Shown: positions 15,967-24,815 of the stretch, piece after piece
How positions within the stretch are numbered: position 1 is the first letter of the stretch
How the letters are laid out: each line of letters begins with the position of its first letter
Source of the DNA: Lachnoclostridium sp.
Lineage (GTDB): Bacteria > Bacillota > Clostridia > Lachnospirales > Lachnospiraceae
Direction: 5' to 3'
Length of the DNA: 50,139 nt
NCBI GenBank assembly: GCA_023665475.1
Contig: JAMPEB010000021.1
Coordinates: 1-50,139, forward strand
The notes under the pieces: model-generated
Seen by the model: the letters and a program-made list of their open reading frames with translations, nothing else
Told to the model about the DNA's origin: nothing
Databases searched by the model: none
Program-made: the position numbers and the translations under genes

Positions 15967-17676
15967 ATGGACTGTAAGGACAAAATCCTTTCCAATGATT
16001 TTTATGATGTGATTACAGATTTTCCGATGATTGGCGGTACAGACTATGATTTTTGCTCTGTGGAGGTGGATAACACTTACAATCTGATTTATCTTAACAG
16101 CGCAGAGGTTGTCAGCCCTGAGGAAACTTTTTTTAACTATCCCAATATGCCAAAGCTCTATGGACTGATGCAGGATACGGTGATTGCGCCGGGATTTAAC
16201 CCAAATAATCTGATTGCAAGCGGCATTACTCAGGTTCAGAGGGAACCCTTAAGCCTTACGGGAAAAGGGGTGGTGATGTGCTTTATTGACACGGGCATCG
16301 ATTATACCAATGAAGTTTTCCGCTATGAGAACGGCGAAAGCCGTATTCTGTCTATCTGGGACCAGACTATTCAGGAGGGAAATCCCCCGGAAGGATTTCT
16401 TTATGGAACGGAATATACCAGAGAGGATATTAACCGCGCGTTAAGTGCGGAAGACCCTTATTCCATAGTGCCCTCCAGAGACGAAAACGGACATGGAACT
16501 TCCATGGCGGGAGTGGCAGCCGGAAGCAGATTGGGAGGAGGATATCTCTATCAAGGGGCAGCTCCGGACGCGGATTTGGTGATTGTCAAGTTAAAAGAGT
16601 GCAAGCCCTATCTGCGGGACTATTATCTGGTGCCCGAAGGCGTCCCTGCCTATCAGGAAAACGATATTATGCTGGCTGTGGAATATGCGGATTCCTTTGT
16701 CAGAGTATTCAGACGCCCTGTGGTTATCTGTCTGGGACTTGGCACCAACATGGGCGACCACAAGGGAAATTCCTTTTTATCACGATATCTGAACACCGTG
16801 GCAACCCGAAGAAGCCGGGGAGTGGTGGTCTGTGGCGGAAATGAAGGAAATGCTGCGCATCATTATCAGGGAGAGCTGCCCGTCGGCGCGGATGCTTCGG
16901 TGAGCAGTGAAGAGGTGGAAATCCGGGTGGACGCTCAGGCGAAAGGATTTTATACGGAATTGTGGGGCAATGCGCCGGATGTGTTTAATGTCAGCATCAG
17001 GTCTCCCGGAGGGGAAACCACGGCTCCTATTCGGCTGGGAGTGAATCAGAGCATCACATACAGCTTTATTTATGAGAGGACGAGAATTACCGTTGACGGC
17101 ACTTTGGTAGAGGCCGCATCGGGAGAACAACTGCTCAGGTTCCGGGTTCAGGACCCCACGCCGGGCATCTGGACCTTTCGGGTGTTTTCTGTGGGTGAGA
17201 TTCATCAGGGCGAATTTCATATGTGGCTGCCCATTACCAATTTTATGAATGCCAATATCTTTTTTTTGCGCCCCGATCCCTATACCACGCTGACGGAGCC
17301 CTCACTGGCGGAGGATGTGATTAGCGTGTCCACTTATAATGCGGAAAATAACAGCTTTTATACGGAATCCGGGAGAGGATTTCGCAGGCAGGGCATCGCC
17401 TGCCCCGATTTTGCGGCGCCGGGAGTGAATGTTTCCACTGTTTTCGGCAGAGCCACCGGCAGCAGCCTTGCAGCCTGTATTGCGGCGGGAGCCGTGGCTC
17501 AGTTTATGCAGTGGGCAGTGGTGGAATTAAATGACGGCAATGCGGAGAGCCGTGAAATCAGAAATTATTTTATCAGGGGAGCATCAAGAAGTTCAAACCT
17601 CACATACCCCAATAGAGAATTCGGCTACGGACGCCTAAACATTGTGGGAGCCTTTGACGCTCTGATAGGGCTGTAA
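15967..17676 (+). CDS. Csp-like subtilisin-family (S8) serine protease
   Basis: 569-residue subtilase without an obvious signal peptide, resembling the Csp group of clostridia, in which some members activate the spore cortex hydrolase during germination. The triad is complete: Asp108 (FIDTGID), His176 (NGHGTSMAG) and Ser500 (TGSSLAA). The oxyanion Asn lies in VVCGGNEGNAAHH. A roughly 180-residue beta-rich insert separates that Asn from the Ser region (residues about 305-455), as in Csp proteases. About 95 residues precede the catalytic domain and could be a pro-region. The ggag site 6 bases before the ATG fixes the start. No sleC-type gene lies nearby, so a role in germination is only family-level inference; peptide scavenging is an alternative. 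Confidence 0.87.
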   Translation: MDCKDKILSNDFYDVITDFPMIGGTDYDFCSVEVDNTYNLIYLNSAEVVSPEETFFNYPNMPKLYGLMQDTVIAPGFNPNNLIASGITQVQREPLSLTGKGVVMCFIDTGIDYTNEVFRYENGESRILSIWDQTIQEGNPPEGFLYGTEYTREDINRALSAEDPYSIVPSRDENGHGTSMAGVAAGSRLGGGYLYQGAAPDADLVIVKLKECKPYLRDYYLVPEGVPAYQENDIMLAVEYADSFVRVFRRPVVICLGLGTNMGDHKGNSFLSRYLNTVATRRSRGVVVCGGNEGNAAHHYQGELPVGADASVSSEEVEIRVDAQAKGFYTELWGNAPDVFNVSIRSPGGETTAPIRLGVNQSITYSFIYERTRITVDGTLVEAASGEQLLRFRVQDPTPGIWTFRVFSVGEIHQGEFHMWLPITNFMNANIFFLRPDPYTTLTEPSLAEDVISVSTYNAENNSFYTESGRGFRRQGIACPDFAAPGVNVSTVFGRATGSSLAACIAAGAVAQFMQWAVVELNDGNAESREIRNYFIRGASRSSNLTYPNREFGYGRLNIVGAFDALIGL

Positions 17677-17692
17677 AAAATCGCCATAACGG

Positions 17693-17721
17693 TTGTCAAG
17701 AATACGGGAGTGTGGTATAAT
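17693..17721 (+). promoter_or_regulatory. strong promoter in front of the structured RNA candidate
   Basis: TTGTCA at 17693-17698 and a perfect TATAAT at 17716-17721 with 17-base spacing. Transcription would start near 17728-17731, exactly where the 5' strand of the structured element begins. Confidence 0.7.
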
Positions 17722-17730
17722 ATCCGCAAA

Positions 17731-17845
17731 GGGCAGAGTCAAGTAGCCAGAGAAACATCTGCCGAGCTTGCTCGAGCAGATGTTTCTCCGGCTATTTGAT
17801 GAGCGAAGCGACCCCGAAAAAGCTTGCTTTTTCGGGGCTCTGCCC
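17731..17845 (+). ncRNA. candidate structured RNA with closing stem and two hairpins
   Basis: Outer arms GGGCAGAG (17731-17738) and CTCTGCCC (17838-17845) are fully complementary. Inside is a hairpin of about 21 bp (17745-17793; one A-C mismatch and one bulge) and an 11 bp hairpin (17812-17837). Both end in the same loop context, AG-CTTG-CT, a known stable tetraloop type. An 18-base single-stranded linker between them reads atttgatgagcgaagcga. There is no T-run, so it is not a simple terminator; it could be a 5' leader of the PAS gene or a processed small RNA. No known riboswitch class was recognised. Confidence 0.6.
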
Positions 17846-17917
17846 GAGACTTGCTGTAATCATGGTAATATACATATATGAAGTTATTTGGGGAAAGATG
17901 TCGAAAGGAAGGATATT

Positions 17918-18460
17918 GTGTTAAGAGGGAGCAGGAAATACCGTGCATTGGTGAGTGTGGGGATACTTGCCGGTGTCACCTGTCTGGTTTTGAGTCTGGA
18001 GTTGGCGGTCCGCGCAGAGGAGTACCATGCATGGGGGATAGTCATTGGTATTCTTGTTTTGCTGCTGAGCGTTTTCGGTATTGGTCAGACTCATAGCTGG
18101 GAGCTTTATCAGGAGAATCAAAGAATACTTACCGTGGTAAATTTAGGCGGAGAGTTAATTTTTGAATATGATACCCAGACAGGAAAGATAAATTGGCTGG
18201 GAGACAGCGAGCAGATTTTTCAGGCAAAAAAGCGGAAGCTTACCTTGGAAAAATTGATTCATCCGGAAGATTGGCCTTTTATGAGACAGCAGATGGAAGA
18301 CTTAAAGAGGGATAAAGTGTATTCTATGCATATCAGAATTCTGGATGCGGAAGGGAAATATCGTTTCTGCAGCTGTCGTATGGCGGCAACAAAGAATGAC
18401 AAGGGAAAAGTTGCACAAACCTTGGGAGTAATACAACCGATTGTCGCAGAAAAGTCCTAG
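17918..18460 (+). CDS. small membrane protein with PAS domain
   Basis: About 180 residues. Two hydrophobic helices near the N-terminus (about residues 7-30 and 40-60 from the GTG start) are followed by a soluble domain with PAS features: LIFEYDTQTGKINWLGDSEQIF, then LIHPEDWPFMRQQ and a C-terminal strand set RILDAEGKYRFCSCRMAA. There is no histidine kinase, GGDEF or EAL domain, so it is a stand-alone sensor-like module or a partner of another signalling protein. A TTG at 17888 is an alternative start, but the GTG at 17918 has aaaggaagg 5 bases in front. It sits downstream of the structured RNA element. The ligand and partner are unknown. Confidence 0.72.
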   Translation: MLRGSRKYRALVSVGILAGVTCLVLSLELAVRAEEYHAWGIVIGILVLLLSVFGIGQTHSWELYQENQRILTVVNLGGELIFEYDTQTGKINWLGDSEQIFQAKKRKLTLEKLIHPEDWPFMRQQMEDLKRDKVYSMHIRILDAEGKYRFCSCRMAATKNDKGKVAQTLGVIQPIVAEKS

Positions 18461-18498
18461 GCAGTGTTTTTACTGCCATACGCTTTTCTGCGATTTTT
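18445..18498 (+). terminator. terminator after the PAS protein gene
   Basis: CGCAGAAAAG (18445-18454) pairs with CTTTTCTGCG (18483-18492) and is followed by atttttac. A smaller hairpin, GGCAGT/ACTGCC, is nested within. The left arm overlaps the last codons and stop of the PAS gene. Bases 18499-18600 hold nothing I recognise. Confidence 0.8.
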
Positions 18499-18604
18499 AC
18501 ATCATTAGGAAATTGCGGCAGTAAAGTGATTCCGAAAAGCTGACGATATGATTATCAGATAGGCGTAACAGGCGGATTTTTGGAAGATATCAAGGAGGAT
18601 AGAT

Positions 18605-19411
18605 ATGCAAGTAAAGAGTAAAAACATATCCCTGTATGCGGGTCAGGATGAGAGGGTTATGCGCCACAGGCAGGAGGCGGCGTCCGCAAAAAATCAAACA
18701 AACCAAAAAAATTCCAAAAGTATCATGGCGGCCGGTCTGAAGGATCCGGGTGACAGGATTCTGATGAAGAAACAGCAGGCGCAGAAAAAGGCGCTAAAAA
18801 TTGTAGGCGATACCTTCAGCGCGGATAAAAAGCTGGATGCACAGGAGGACTCTGTCAGAGCTCAGGCAGAAGCGGACAGACAGCAGATGCAGGAATTAAA
18901 AGGTTATCTGGCGGATTTGGAAAATACTCCCACGGAGGAAATGGACGAAGAGATGAAGGCCGCCCATCAGACAGCGCTGTTGGAGTATCAGAAACAGTAT
19001 GATTCATTGGAAGCTGAGGTTCAGGCATTGGATAAATCTTTGACCTCCATGCAGATCAACAGGCTGAAATCTTCTCCCATGCTGAAAGCGGAGGAGACTG
19101 CGGAAGATATTATGGAGGCCGCAAGCGAAGAGATTTTAGGAATGTTAATGGAAGAGGCCAAGGACCATATCGACGAGGAGCAGGAGAAGAGAGAAGAACA
19201 GGCGGAAAAGATTGCCGAGGAGAAGGAAAAGAAAGAAGAACAGATTGAAAAATCCAAAGAGAAGAACGAGGAGCTTGAGGAAGTCACAGAAGCAATCGGG
19301 GAAGTGGCAGCGGACAGTGAGGATGTGCAAAAGGAGCTGAACGACATTCTGGATAAGATGAAGCTTCTCAAAGAAGATTTAAAAGGTGCGAAGGTAGATG
19401 AAAAACTGTAA
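18605..19411 (+). CDS. highly charged coiled-coil protein, unknown function
   Basis: 268 residues, no signal peptide and no membrane segment. The N-terminal 60 residues are Lys/Gln/Asn-rich. From about residue 70 the protein is dominated by heptad-like Glu/Lys/Gln/Leu stretches, ending in a very acidic-basic helix (EEQEKREEQAEKIAEEKEK and onward, about 190-225). The composition suggests a long coiled coil. I recognise no family. A perfect caaggagg site precedes the ATG. It lies 24 bases before the exported protein that begins the ABC/MoxR/VWA module, so it may be the first gene of that operon. A scaffold or adaptor role would be a guess. Confidence 0.75.
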   Translation: MQVKSKNISLYAGQDERVMRHRQEAASAKNQTNQKNSKSIMAAGLKDPGDRILMKKQQAQKKALKIVGDTFSADKKLDAQEDSVRAQAEADRQQMQELKGYLADLENTPTEEMDEEMKAAHQTALLEYQKQYDSLEAEVQALDKSLTSMQINRLKSSPMLKAEETAEDIMEAASEEILGMLMEEAKDHIDEEQEKREEQAEKIAEEKEKKEEQIEKSKEKNEELEEVTEAIGEVAADSEDVQKELNDILDKMKLLKEDLKGAKVDEKL

Positions 19412-19435
19412 CATCGGCATGGAAATGGGGTTTGA

Positions 19436-21436
19436 ATGAAAAGTAAACTTACGGTTTATAAGATGGTAATCCATAAGAAATTTAGGTCTTGGCATGTTTT
19501 AGCCATACTGCTGTGTGTCTTATTATGTGCAGGCAGTGTGGGAACCACCGCTTTTGCGGAGTCAGCGGGTTCTGATTTTGACATTGAGGCAGTCCTTTTG
19601 CCCTCTGCAGGCAATACCTATGATATCAGTCTGACGGCGGATAATAGCGGCGGGGACTGGGAAGGTGTGGTGCGCCTTCAGGTTGAAAGATGGGGTTCTG
19701 TTGCTGCTTATGATACGGCGATTGCGCTGCCGCAGGGCAGTACCAAGCAATTTGTGGTGAAAGTGCCCAAACAAAGTGTGGACGCAGACGCCACAATCAG
19801 TGCGATATTTTTGGACAAGCGCTCCAAGGTAGTGGCGCAGACTGCGTTAAAGCAATTCCGGTGGAATGAAACGGAGGTTTTGTCCATGGGAATTTTAAGT
19901 GATGATTATTCGGCTCTCACCTATCTGGATATGGGGGGAGAAAAAATAGCCTACTATCAAAGCGGTCAGTATCCGATTAAGCTTGTGGAGCTGGGTCAGG
20001 ACAATCTGGAAGCTTCTTTGGATTCTCTGGTATTTTTGGTGATTGACAATTATAATACCGGCATTTTGGCGCAGGAGACAGTGGATGCCATTGACCGTTG
20101 GGTAGAGGACGGCGGTGTGCTGATTATCGGGACGGGAAGCCGGGCAGACAAGGTTTTAAGCGGTCTTGGCAATCTGGGCATCACCTGTGACAAGATTTAT
20201 GAGCCGGGAAAATATGAGTCGCCTGTCGATATAGAGTGGGACACGGCACAGATTGCGGTGGCGGAGCTTGTGGATGAATATTTTCAGTATAGTGTTACTT
20301 ATGATAACTGTTTTATAACATCCAAAATAGATGGAGCCGTGGGAGTGTTTCCTTACTCCCTTTCGGATTTTGGGAAATTGGGTGGTGATGCGTATGCTTA
20401 TGGTGTCACGCAGGAAGATTTTGTGAGGCGTCTTTTGGAAACCGCCAGCAGCAATGCTTCGGCAAGGTATGTGTCTCAGGATACCTACTATAATAATACC
20501 AATCAGTACATTTTCCGCGCCACATTGGAAACCCTTGGGAGTGAAGACAGCCGTTTGAATTTCGGAGTCCTGAAAGTCTTAGTGATTCTTTATGTGATTT
20601 TCGCGGGTCCGGTGCTTTATCTGATTCTGAAGATTGCCAAAAAAAGAGAACTGTATTGGGTGGCGGTGCCTGTGGCAGCGCTTGCCGGAATCCTTTTGAT
20701 TGCCGTGGCGGGCAGGGGATTTGAGGTGAAGGATACCAGAGTATATTCGGTAACCACATCGGATCTTCTGCATCCGGACAACGCGCAAACTTATCTGCGC
20801 TGTTACGATGTCGGTTATAAGGAATGGGATTTGCGGCTGGCAAAAGGGTATGAGAGCATAGGTCCCGTAGCAGGCATGAGCAGTTATTCCAAAGGTGATA
20901 ACGGCTATTATTACCATGTAAAAAAAGAAGGGGAGGAACTTATTTTTGGCGCAGACCCGGAACAAAGTTTTGAGGACTGCTATTTTCTGACAGGAAATGC
21001 AGCAGAGACCGGAAGCGGAAGTCTGGAACTGAGTGATTGTAGAATGTCGAATTCTCATGCTCTGAAAGGAACCGTGTCCAACCATACGGATAAGGATTTC
21101 GCTTATATTGCGGTTATTACTGATAACGAGTTGTTTGTTTATAAAGATCTCCCCGCAGGCAAAACCGAAAATCTGGAGAGTTTGAAAATGGTTTCTGTCA
21201 CCAGAGGGGGTTCCGGCGTACATAGGACTTTTTACAATCAAGTTCTGGAGGAGGCTGCCCGTGACGGCAAGAAGGACTTGGATATCCTGACAGCTTTGGC
21301 AATGGGTATTTTTCAAGGATATCCGAAAGAAGATGACACCGTCACGGTGGTCATAGGAGTGACCGAAGATTGGGAGAAAACCGTGGATGGTAATTGTAGG
21401 GAGATATCATACGGATGTCTCTACCAGATGCAATAG
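19436..21436 (+). CDS. exported membrane protein with DUF4350/GATase-like domain
   Basis: 666 residues. An N-terminal hydrophobic segment (about 18-42, ending TAFAES) looks like a signal peptide or anchor. A beta-rich extracellular domain follows, then a Rossmann-like segment with LVFLVIDNYNTGILAQETVDAIDRWVEDGG and VLIIGTGSRADK (about 195-245), similar to the class I glutamine-amidotransferase-like fold of DUF4350 proteins, with no catalytic Cys visible. Two transmembrane helices at about 378-398 and 405-423 precede a second outside domain. Such auxiliary proteins accompany ABC-2 transporters (GldG is a comparable case), and the ABC ATPase and permease genes follow directly. It is probably the extracytoplasmic partner of that transporter. 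Confidence 0.68.
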   Translation: MKSKLTVYKMVIHKKFRSWHVLAILLCVLLCAGSVGTTAFAESAGSDFDIEAVLLPSAGNTYDISLTADNSGGDWEGVVRLQVERWGSVAAYDTAIALPQGSTKQFVVKVPKQSVDADATISAIFLDKRSKVVAQTALKQFRWNETEVLSMGILSDDYSALTYLDMGGEKIAYYQSGQYPIKLVELGQDNLEASLDSLVFLVIDNYNTGILAQETVDAIDRWVEDGGVLIIGTGSRADKVLSGLGNLGITCDKIYEPGKYESPVDIEWDTAQIAVAELVDEYFQYSVTYDNCFITSKIDGAVGVFPYSLSDFGKLGGDAYAYGVTQEDFVRRLLETASSNASARYVSQDTYYNNTNQYIFRATLETLGSEDSRLNFGVLKVLVILYVIFAGPVLYLILKIAKKRELYWVAVPVAALAGILLIAVAGRGFEVKDTRVYSVTTSDLLHPDNAQTYLRCYDVGYKEWDLRLAKGYESIGPVAGMSSYSKGDNGYYYHVKKEGEELIFGADPEQSFEDCYFLTGNAAETGSGSLELSDCRMSNSHALKGTVSNHTDKDFAYIAVITDNELFVYKDLPAGKTENLESLKMVSVTRGGSGVHRTFYNQVLEEAARDGKKDLDILTALAMGIFQGYPKEDDTVTVVIGVTEDWEKTVDGNCREISYGCLYQMQ

Positions 21437-21446
21437 GGGGGACATT

Positions 21447-22373
21447 ATGCTGTATATTAATGATTTGGTTAAGAGATATGGCTCTTTTACAGCGGTGAAT
21501 CATTTGACCCTGCATATTCCGGAGGGTGATTTGTTTGGTTTTATGGGACCCAACGGCGCAGGCAAGACCACTACGATTCGCATAGTCTGCGGTCTTTTGA
21601 AGGCAAGCGGCGGCTCCGTAAAAATCGGCAATACGCAGGCGCCCATGGGAAGTAAGGAGATGAAGCGGCAAATCGGATATGTGCCGGACTTCTTTGGGGT
21701 GTATGATAATTTAAAGGTGAGGGAGTATATGGACTTATACGGCTCCATGTACGGAATGTATTCCCGCGACATCGCAAAGCTTACGGACGATTTGCTGGAA
21801 TTGGTTAATCTCTCGGACAAAAAGGAAGTTTATGTGGATACTTTATCCAGAGGAATGAAACAGCGTTTATGTGTGGCGAGGGCGCTGCTTCACAATCCCA
21901 AGCTTTTGATTTTGGATGAACCCAGCTCGGGTCTGGACCCGAGGGCGAGGGTGGAGATGAAGGAACTCCTGAAAAATCTTCACTCCATGGGAAAGACGAT
22001 TGTTATCAGCTCCCACATTCTTTCGGAGCTTTCCGAAATGTGTAACAGTATCGGCATCATGAACCACGGACAGCTTATCATAGCGGGGCGGATTGAAGAT
22101 TTGCTGGGACAGATTAAAGGAAGAAACCGTATTCACATCAATATTGCTTCCGGCATGGAATCCGCAGTGCGGATGATGCAGGAACAGGCAAATGTCAGGC
22201 TCGAGTCTGTCTTGGAAAATGAACTTGTCATCTCCTGTAACGGCACGGATGAGGAAGTAAACGCCCTGATAGGGAGAATGATACAAAACCGGATTATATT
22301 GACCGGATTTCACAGACAGGAAGGAAATCTGGAAAGTCTGTTTATGCAGTTGACAGGAGGTGACGCGCAATGA
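21447..22373 (+). CDS. ABC transporter ATP-binding protein
   Basis: 308-residue ATPase of the ABC-2 export type. Walker A is GPNGAGKT near residue 37, the signature is LSRGMKQRL near residue 133, Walker B is LLILDEPSSGLDP near residue 153, and the switch His lies in ISSHILSE. A C-terminal extension of about 90 residues (IHINIASGMESAV onward) is typical of the CcmA/NatA-like branch. The ATG at 21447 is preferred over an in-frame one at 21387 because aggggggac precedes it and the domain starts at once (MLYINDLVKRYGSF). It overlaps the permease gene by 4 bases, so the two form one transporter. The substrate is unknown. Confidence 0.94.
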   Translation: MLYINDLVKRYGSFTAVNHLTLHIPEGDLFGFMGPNGAGKTTTIRIVCGLLKASGGSVKIGNTQAPMGSKEMKRQIGYVPDFFGVYDNLKVREYMDLYGSMYGMYSRDIAKLTDDLLELVNLSDKKEVYVDTLSRGMKQRLCVARALLHNPKLLILDEPSSGLDPRARVEMKELLKNLHSMGKTIVISSHILSELSEMCNSIGIMNHGQLIIAGRIEDLLGQIKGRNRIHINIASGMESAVRMMQEQANVRLESVLENELVISCNGTDEEVNALIGRMIQNRIILTGFHRQEGNLESLFMQLTGGDAQ

Positions 22374-23269
22374 AACTGCGGTTAAACCCGATTGTAAAAA
22401 AGGATTTACAGGTGGCGGCGCGCAGTATGCGCATCAGTTGGGGATTATTTGCCTATGAGGCTTTGCTTGCAATGGCTTTTTTGTTGGCGATTTCACTGAT
22501 TCAAAGCATACATGGTTACTTGGGCGCCGGCAATATTTATTCTTCTCTGATTTACCTGTTCCCCGTGCTTGCCGTTACACAGATAGGAATTGTATCTTTA
22601 GTGATGCCCATTCTTACGGCTTCTTCCATTTCGGGGGAGAGGGAGCGCCAGACGCTGGATTTGATGTTAACTACATGCATGTCCCCGTTTTCCATTGTGG
22701 TGGGAAAGGTGATATCGGCAGTGATACGAATTTTGTTTTTTGTAGTGGGAAGCCTGCCCATTATGGCATTGTCCTTTGTGGTGGGAGGCTTGGGATGGAG
22801 CAAGCTGTTTTATTTTGTGCTTGCCGTCATTTTACAGTCCGTACTTTCGGGAAGTATTGGGATTTTTTGTTCGGCGGTGTGCCGCAGATCCATATCGGCG
22901 GTGCTTTTGTCTTTTGTCTTTTATTTTATCATTTATTGTCTCACGGCGGTTCCACTGTTAATTCTGGCTATCTTCGGCGTGGATTTTGTGGGAGAAGCTT
23001 TGCTGCCCTTGCTTGTCAATCCGTTTCTGTTCTTTGAGGAGTTTTTTGCGCTGTTGATGACGGGAACTTCTCTTTTTGGGGGAAGCGGCTTTACTTTTGC
23101 AATCGATGATGTGGGAATCATCACCCGTCTTTTAACCTATGAACAAGTGTGGGTCTATGCATCGGCGGCGAGTATTCTGCTTTTATCTCTGGTGTTTATG
23201 CTTTTGGCGGCATGGAAGGTAAACCCTTTGAATGCTCCCGGAGTCAGAAGGACAAAAAAGGCAGGGTGA
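22370..23269 (+). CDS. ABC-2 type transporter permease
   Basis: 299-residue integral membrane protein with six hydrophobic segments (about residues 25-45, 58-85, 110-135, 145-170, 177-205 and 255-280). The cytoplasmic loop contains SSISGERERQTLDLMLTTCMSPFSIVVGKV, the hallmark of ABC-2 permeases such as GldF and NatB. Its start overlaps the ATPase stop codon (ATGA), so translation is coupled. Downstream is a gap of about 130 bases filled with hairpins before the next gene of the same orientation. The C-terminus is basic (RRTKKAG). The transported molecule cannot be inferred; its company suggests a complex concerned with surface or secreted proteins. Confidence 0.92.
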   Translation: MKLRLNPIVKKDLQVAARSMRISWGLFAYEALLAMAFLLAISLIQSIHGYLGAGNIYSSLIYLFPVLAVTQIGIVSLVMPILTASSISGERERQTLDLMLTTCMSPFSIVVGKVISAVIRILFFVVGSLPIMALSFVVGGLGWSKLFYFVLAVILQSVLSGSIGIFCSAVCRRSISAVLLSFVFYFIIYCLTAVPLLILAIFGVDFVGEALLPLLVNPFLFFEEFFALLMTGTSLFGGSGFTFAIDDVGIITRLLTYEQVWVYASAASILLLSLVFMLLAAWKVNPLNAPGVRRTKKAG

Positions 23270-23298
23270 CAAGGTCTGCCGAAACAGGAGAGGGGAAA

Positions 23299-23347
23299 GA
23301 TTGAAAATTAAAAATTTTCAATCTCGGAATTTGTGACGCTGCGCGTC
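23299..23347. repeat. tandem hairpins in the permease-coiled-coil gap
   Basis: GATTGAAAATT (23299-23309) and AATTTTCAATC (23313-23323) form an 11 bp stem with a 3-base loop. They are followed by cggaatttgtg and a second small hairpin, GACGC-tgc-GCGTC (23335-23347). The cggaatttgtg tail resembles the sequence after the hairpin at 3350-3409, so the copies may be related. Confidence 0.6.
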
Positions 23348-23362
23348 CCAAAGTTCCCACTG

Positions 23363-23398
23363 ATTAAAATGCCGCTTGCGCGGCGGAATGAGGGGAAA
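23363..23398 (+). repeat. 36-base leader repeat carrying a ribosome binding site, copy A
   Basis: It begins attaaaat, contains the hairpin GCCGC-ttgc-GCGGC and ends in gaggggaaa, the ribosome binding site of the gene starting at 23401. A copy with a single base difference lies at 25877-25912, again directly ahead of a start codon. Confidence 0.85.
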
Positions 23399-23400
23399 CC

Positions 23401-24783
23401 ATGGAGCAAGAGTTCTTAAAAATCATAAGAGCCTGCCGGAACAGATTAAATATGGCAGGATTTTTGAAAAAACTGATATTTGCTCTGAGCGTTGGCATGG
23501 GAGTCGGGATTGTGTTTGAATTGGCGGCTTTTCTGACCCCTTTTTACTATGCGGATTTTTATGTGGCGCTTGCACTTATTTTAGCGGTATTTTCGGCGAT
23601 TGTGGCAGCTTGTGTACGACAAAATACGATGGAACAGGCAGCTTTGGCTATAGATAGGTTCGGTTTTCAGGAACGGATCATCACTGCGTATGAAAATCTG
23701 GATAAGGCAGGCTCTCTGGTGGAATTACAAAGAGAGGACGCCATAAAGAGGCTTTTGGAAAACAGGGAAAAAGTTAAGATTTCCCTTTGGCGCTCCGGTC
23801 GGTTGTCCAAAAAGGAGCTGCTGGGATTTCCGGCGCTTTGTCTGATACTGCTGGGGCTGATGTTAGCGCCCTCCGCCATGAAGGATAGGGCAGAGGAGCT
23901 GCATGCGGTGGAGGAAATTGTAAAAGAGAAAGAGCAGGAGATAGAAGAGGTAAAAGATTCTTTGGAGCAGCTTTTGGCGGAGGAGTTGACATTGGAGGAA
24001 CGGGCGGCTCTGCAGGAGATGATAGAGAGCTTACAGTCTTCCCTGTCGGAGTATGAACAGGCGGCGTCTGCGGAAATGTTGAGCGCCGCTGAGGAAAAGC
24101 TGGATTACAAATATGATAATATGAGCAGCCGTCTGTCCGAACTTGCGGACACTCTGCAAAACGGAGGGGCTTTCCCGGCGGATGCGGAGGCCATGCAGGC
24201 CATGGCGGACAAGCTGAAAGAAATGGGAGGGGAGCAGCTTGCCCAAAATCAGGATGCCGACTCTCAAAAGAACCGGAATAACAAAGACAGCCAAACTAAC
24301 GGAAACAGCCAAAACGGCGGAGGCGGACAAGGAAGCGGAGACGGTCAGAGTGCGCAGGGCAGTCAGAAGAACCAAGAAGGACAAGGAAGAGGAGACAGTC
24401 AGAACGGTCAGGTTGGTCAGGAAAACGGAGACGGGCAAGGAGGCGGAGACGGCGAAGGTCAGAGCGGTCAGGTTGGTCAAAACAGTGGCGATGGCGAAGG
24501 TTCGGACAGCGGAAGGGGTACCGGAAGCAGTAATACGCAGCATGATTATGTCAGCGTTCCCAATGCCGTTGCGGACAGTGAAAATCTTACAGGAAGCGCT
24601 GTAGATCATGATAATTCCGATTATTTCCGGGCTCAGAACGGGCTTGCATGGGAAGGAACGCATATTTCTCCCGAGGCGGTGCTGGGAAGTTATGAACGCC
24701 ACGCTTACGAGGGCATCGCCACAGGGCGCTATCCCAGCGGTATGGAGGATGTTATCAAGGAATATTTTGCAAGTTTTAATTAG
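23401..24783 (+). CDS. membrane coiled-coil protein with Gly/Gln/Asp-rich linker
   Basis: 460 residues with three hydrophobic helices (about 22-45, 55-75 and 138-158). A strongly predicted coiled coil follows (about 165-290; VEEIVKEKEQEIEEVKDSLEQ and onward), then a low-complexity segment (about 290-385) of repeated GQ, GDGQ, NGQVGQ and GGDGEG. The C-terminus has AWEGTHISPEAVLGSYERHAYEGI followed by YPSGMEDVIKEYFASF. That ending resembles a C-terminal pattern I associate with proteins encoded next to MoxR/DUF58 genes. It is preceded by the hairpin leader repeat and followed by the MoxR gene 32 bases on. It is probably a membrane partner of the VWA complex; no enzymatic motif is seen. Confidence 0.68.
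   Translation: MEQEFLKIIRACRNRLNMAGFLKKLIFALSVGMGVGIVFELAAFLTPFYYADFYVALALILAVFSAIVAACVRQNTMEQAALAIDRFGFQERIITAYENLDKAGSLVELQREDAIKRLLENREKVKISLWRSGRLSKKELLGFPALCLILLGLMLAPSAMKDRAEELHAVEEIVKEKEQEIEEVKDSLEQLLAEELTLEERAALQEMIESLQSSLSEYEQAASAEMLSAAEEKLDYKYDNMSSRLSELADTLQNGGAFPADAEAMQAMADKLKEMGGEQLAQNQDADSQKNRNNKDSQTNGNSQNGGGGQGSGDGQSAQGSQKNQEGQGRGDSQNGQVGQENGDGQGGGDGEGQSGQVGQNSGDGEGSDSGRGTGSSNTQHDYVSVPNAVADSENLTGSAVDHDNSDYFRAQNGLAWEGTHISPEAVLGSYERHAYEGIATGRYPSGMEDVIKEYFASFN
24298..24530 (+). repeat. degenerate tandem repeat coding the Gly/Gln-rich linker
   Basis: A 22-base segment, gtcagaacggtcaggttggt and two more bases, at 24398-24419 returns with one change at 24458-24479, 60 bases later. 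Shorter ggagac/ggtcag units fill the space between. The repeats stay in frame and encode the NGQVGQ/GDGQ-rich linker, so they are likely to vary in number between strains. Confidence 0.7.
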
Positions 24784-24815
24784 AGATGCAGAAAGAGGAA
24801 AGGAAAGAGGAGAGT

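Noticed and set aside
15967..17676. Possibility that the Csp-like subtilase is a catalytically dead pseudoprotease, as in some Csp proteins
   Set aside because: Asp108, His176 and Ser500 are all in proper family motifs, so it is read as active.
24298..24530. Regularly spaced repeats that might suggest a CRISPR array
   Set aside because: The units are unequal and in frame and encode a Gly/Gln/Asp-rich protein linker; there are no constant repeats with unique spacers and no cas genes.
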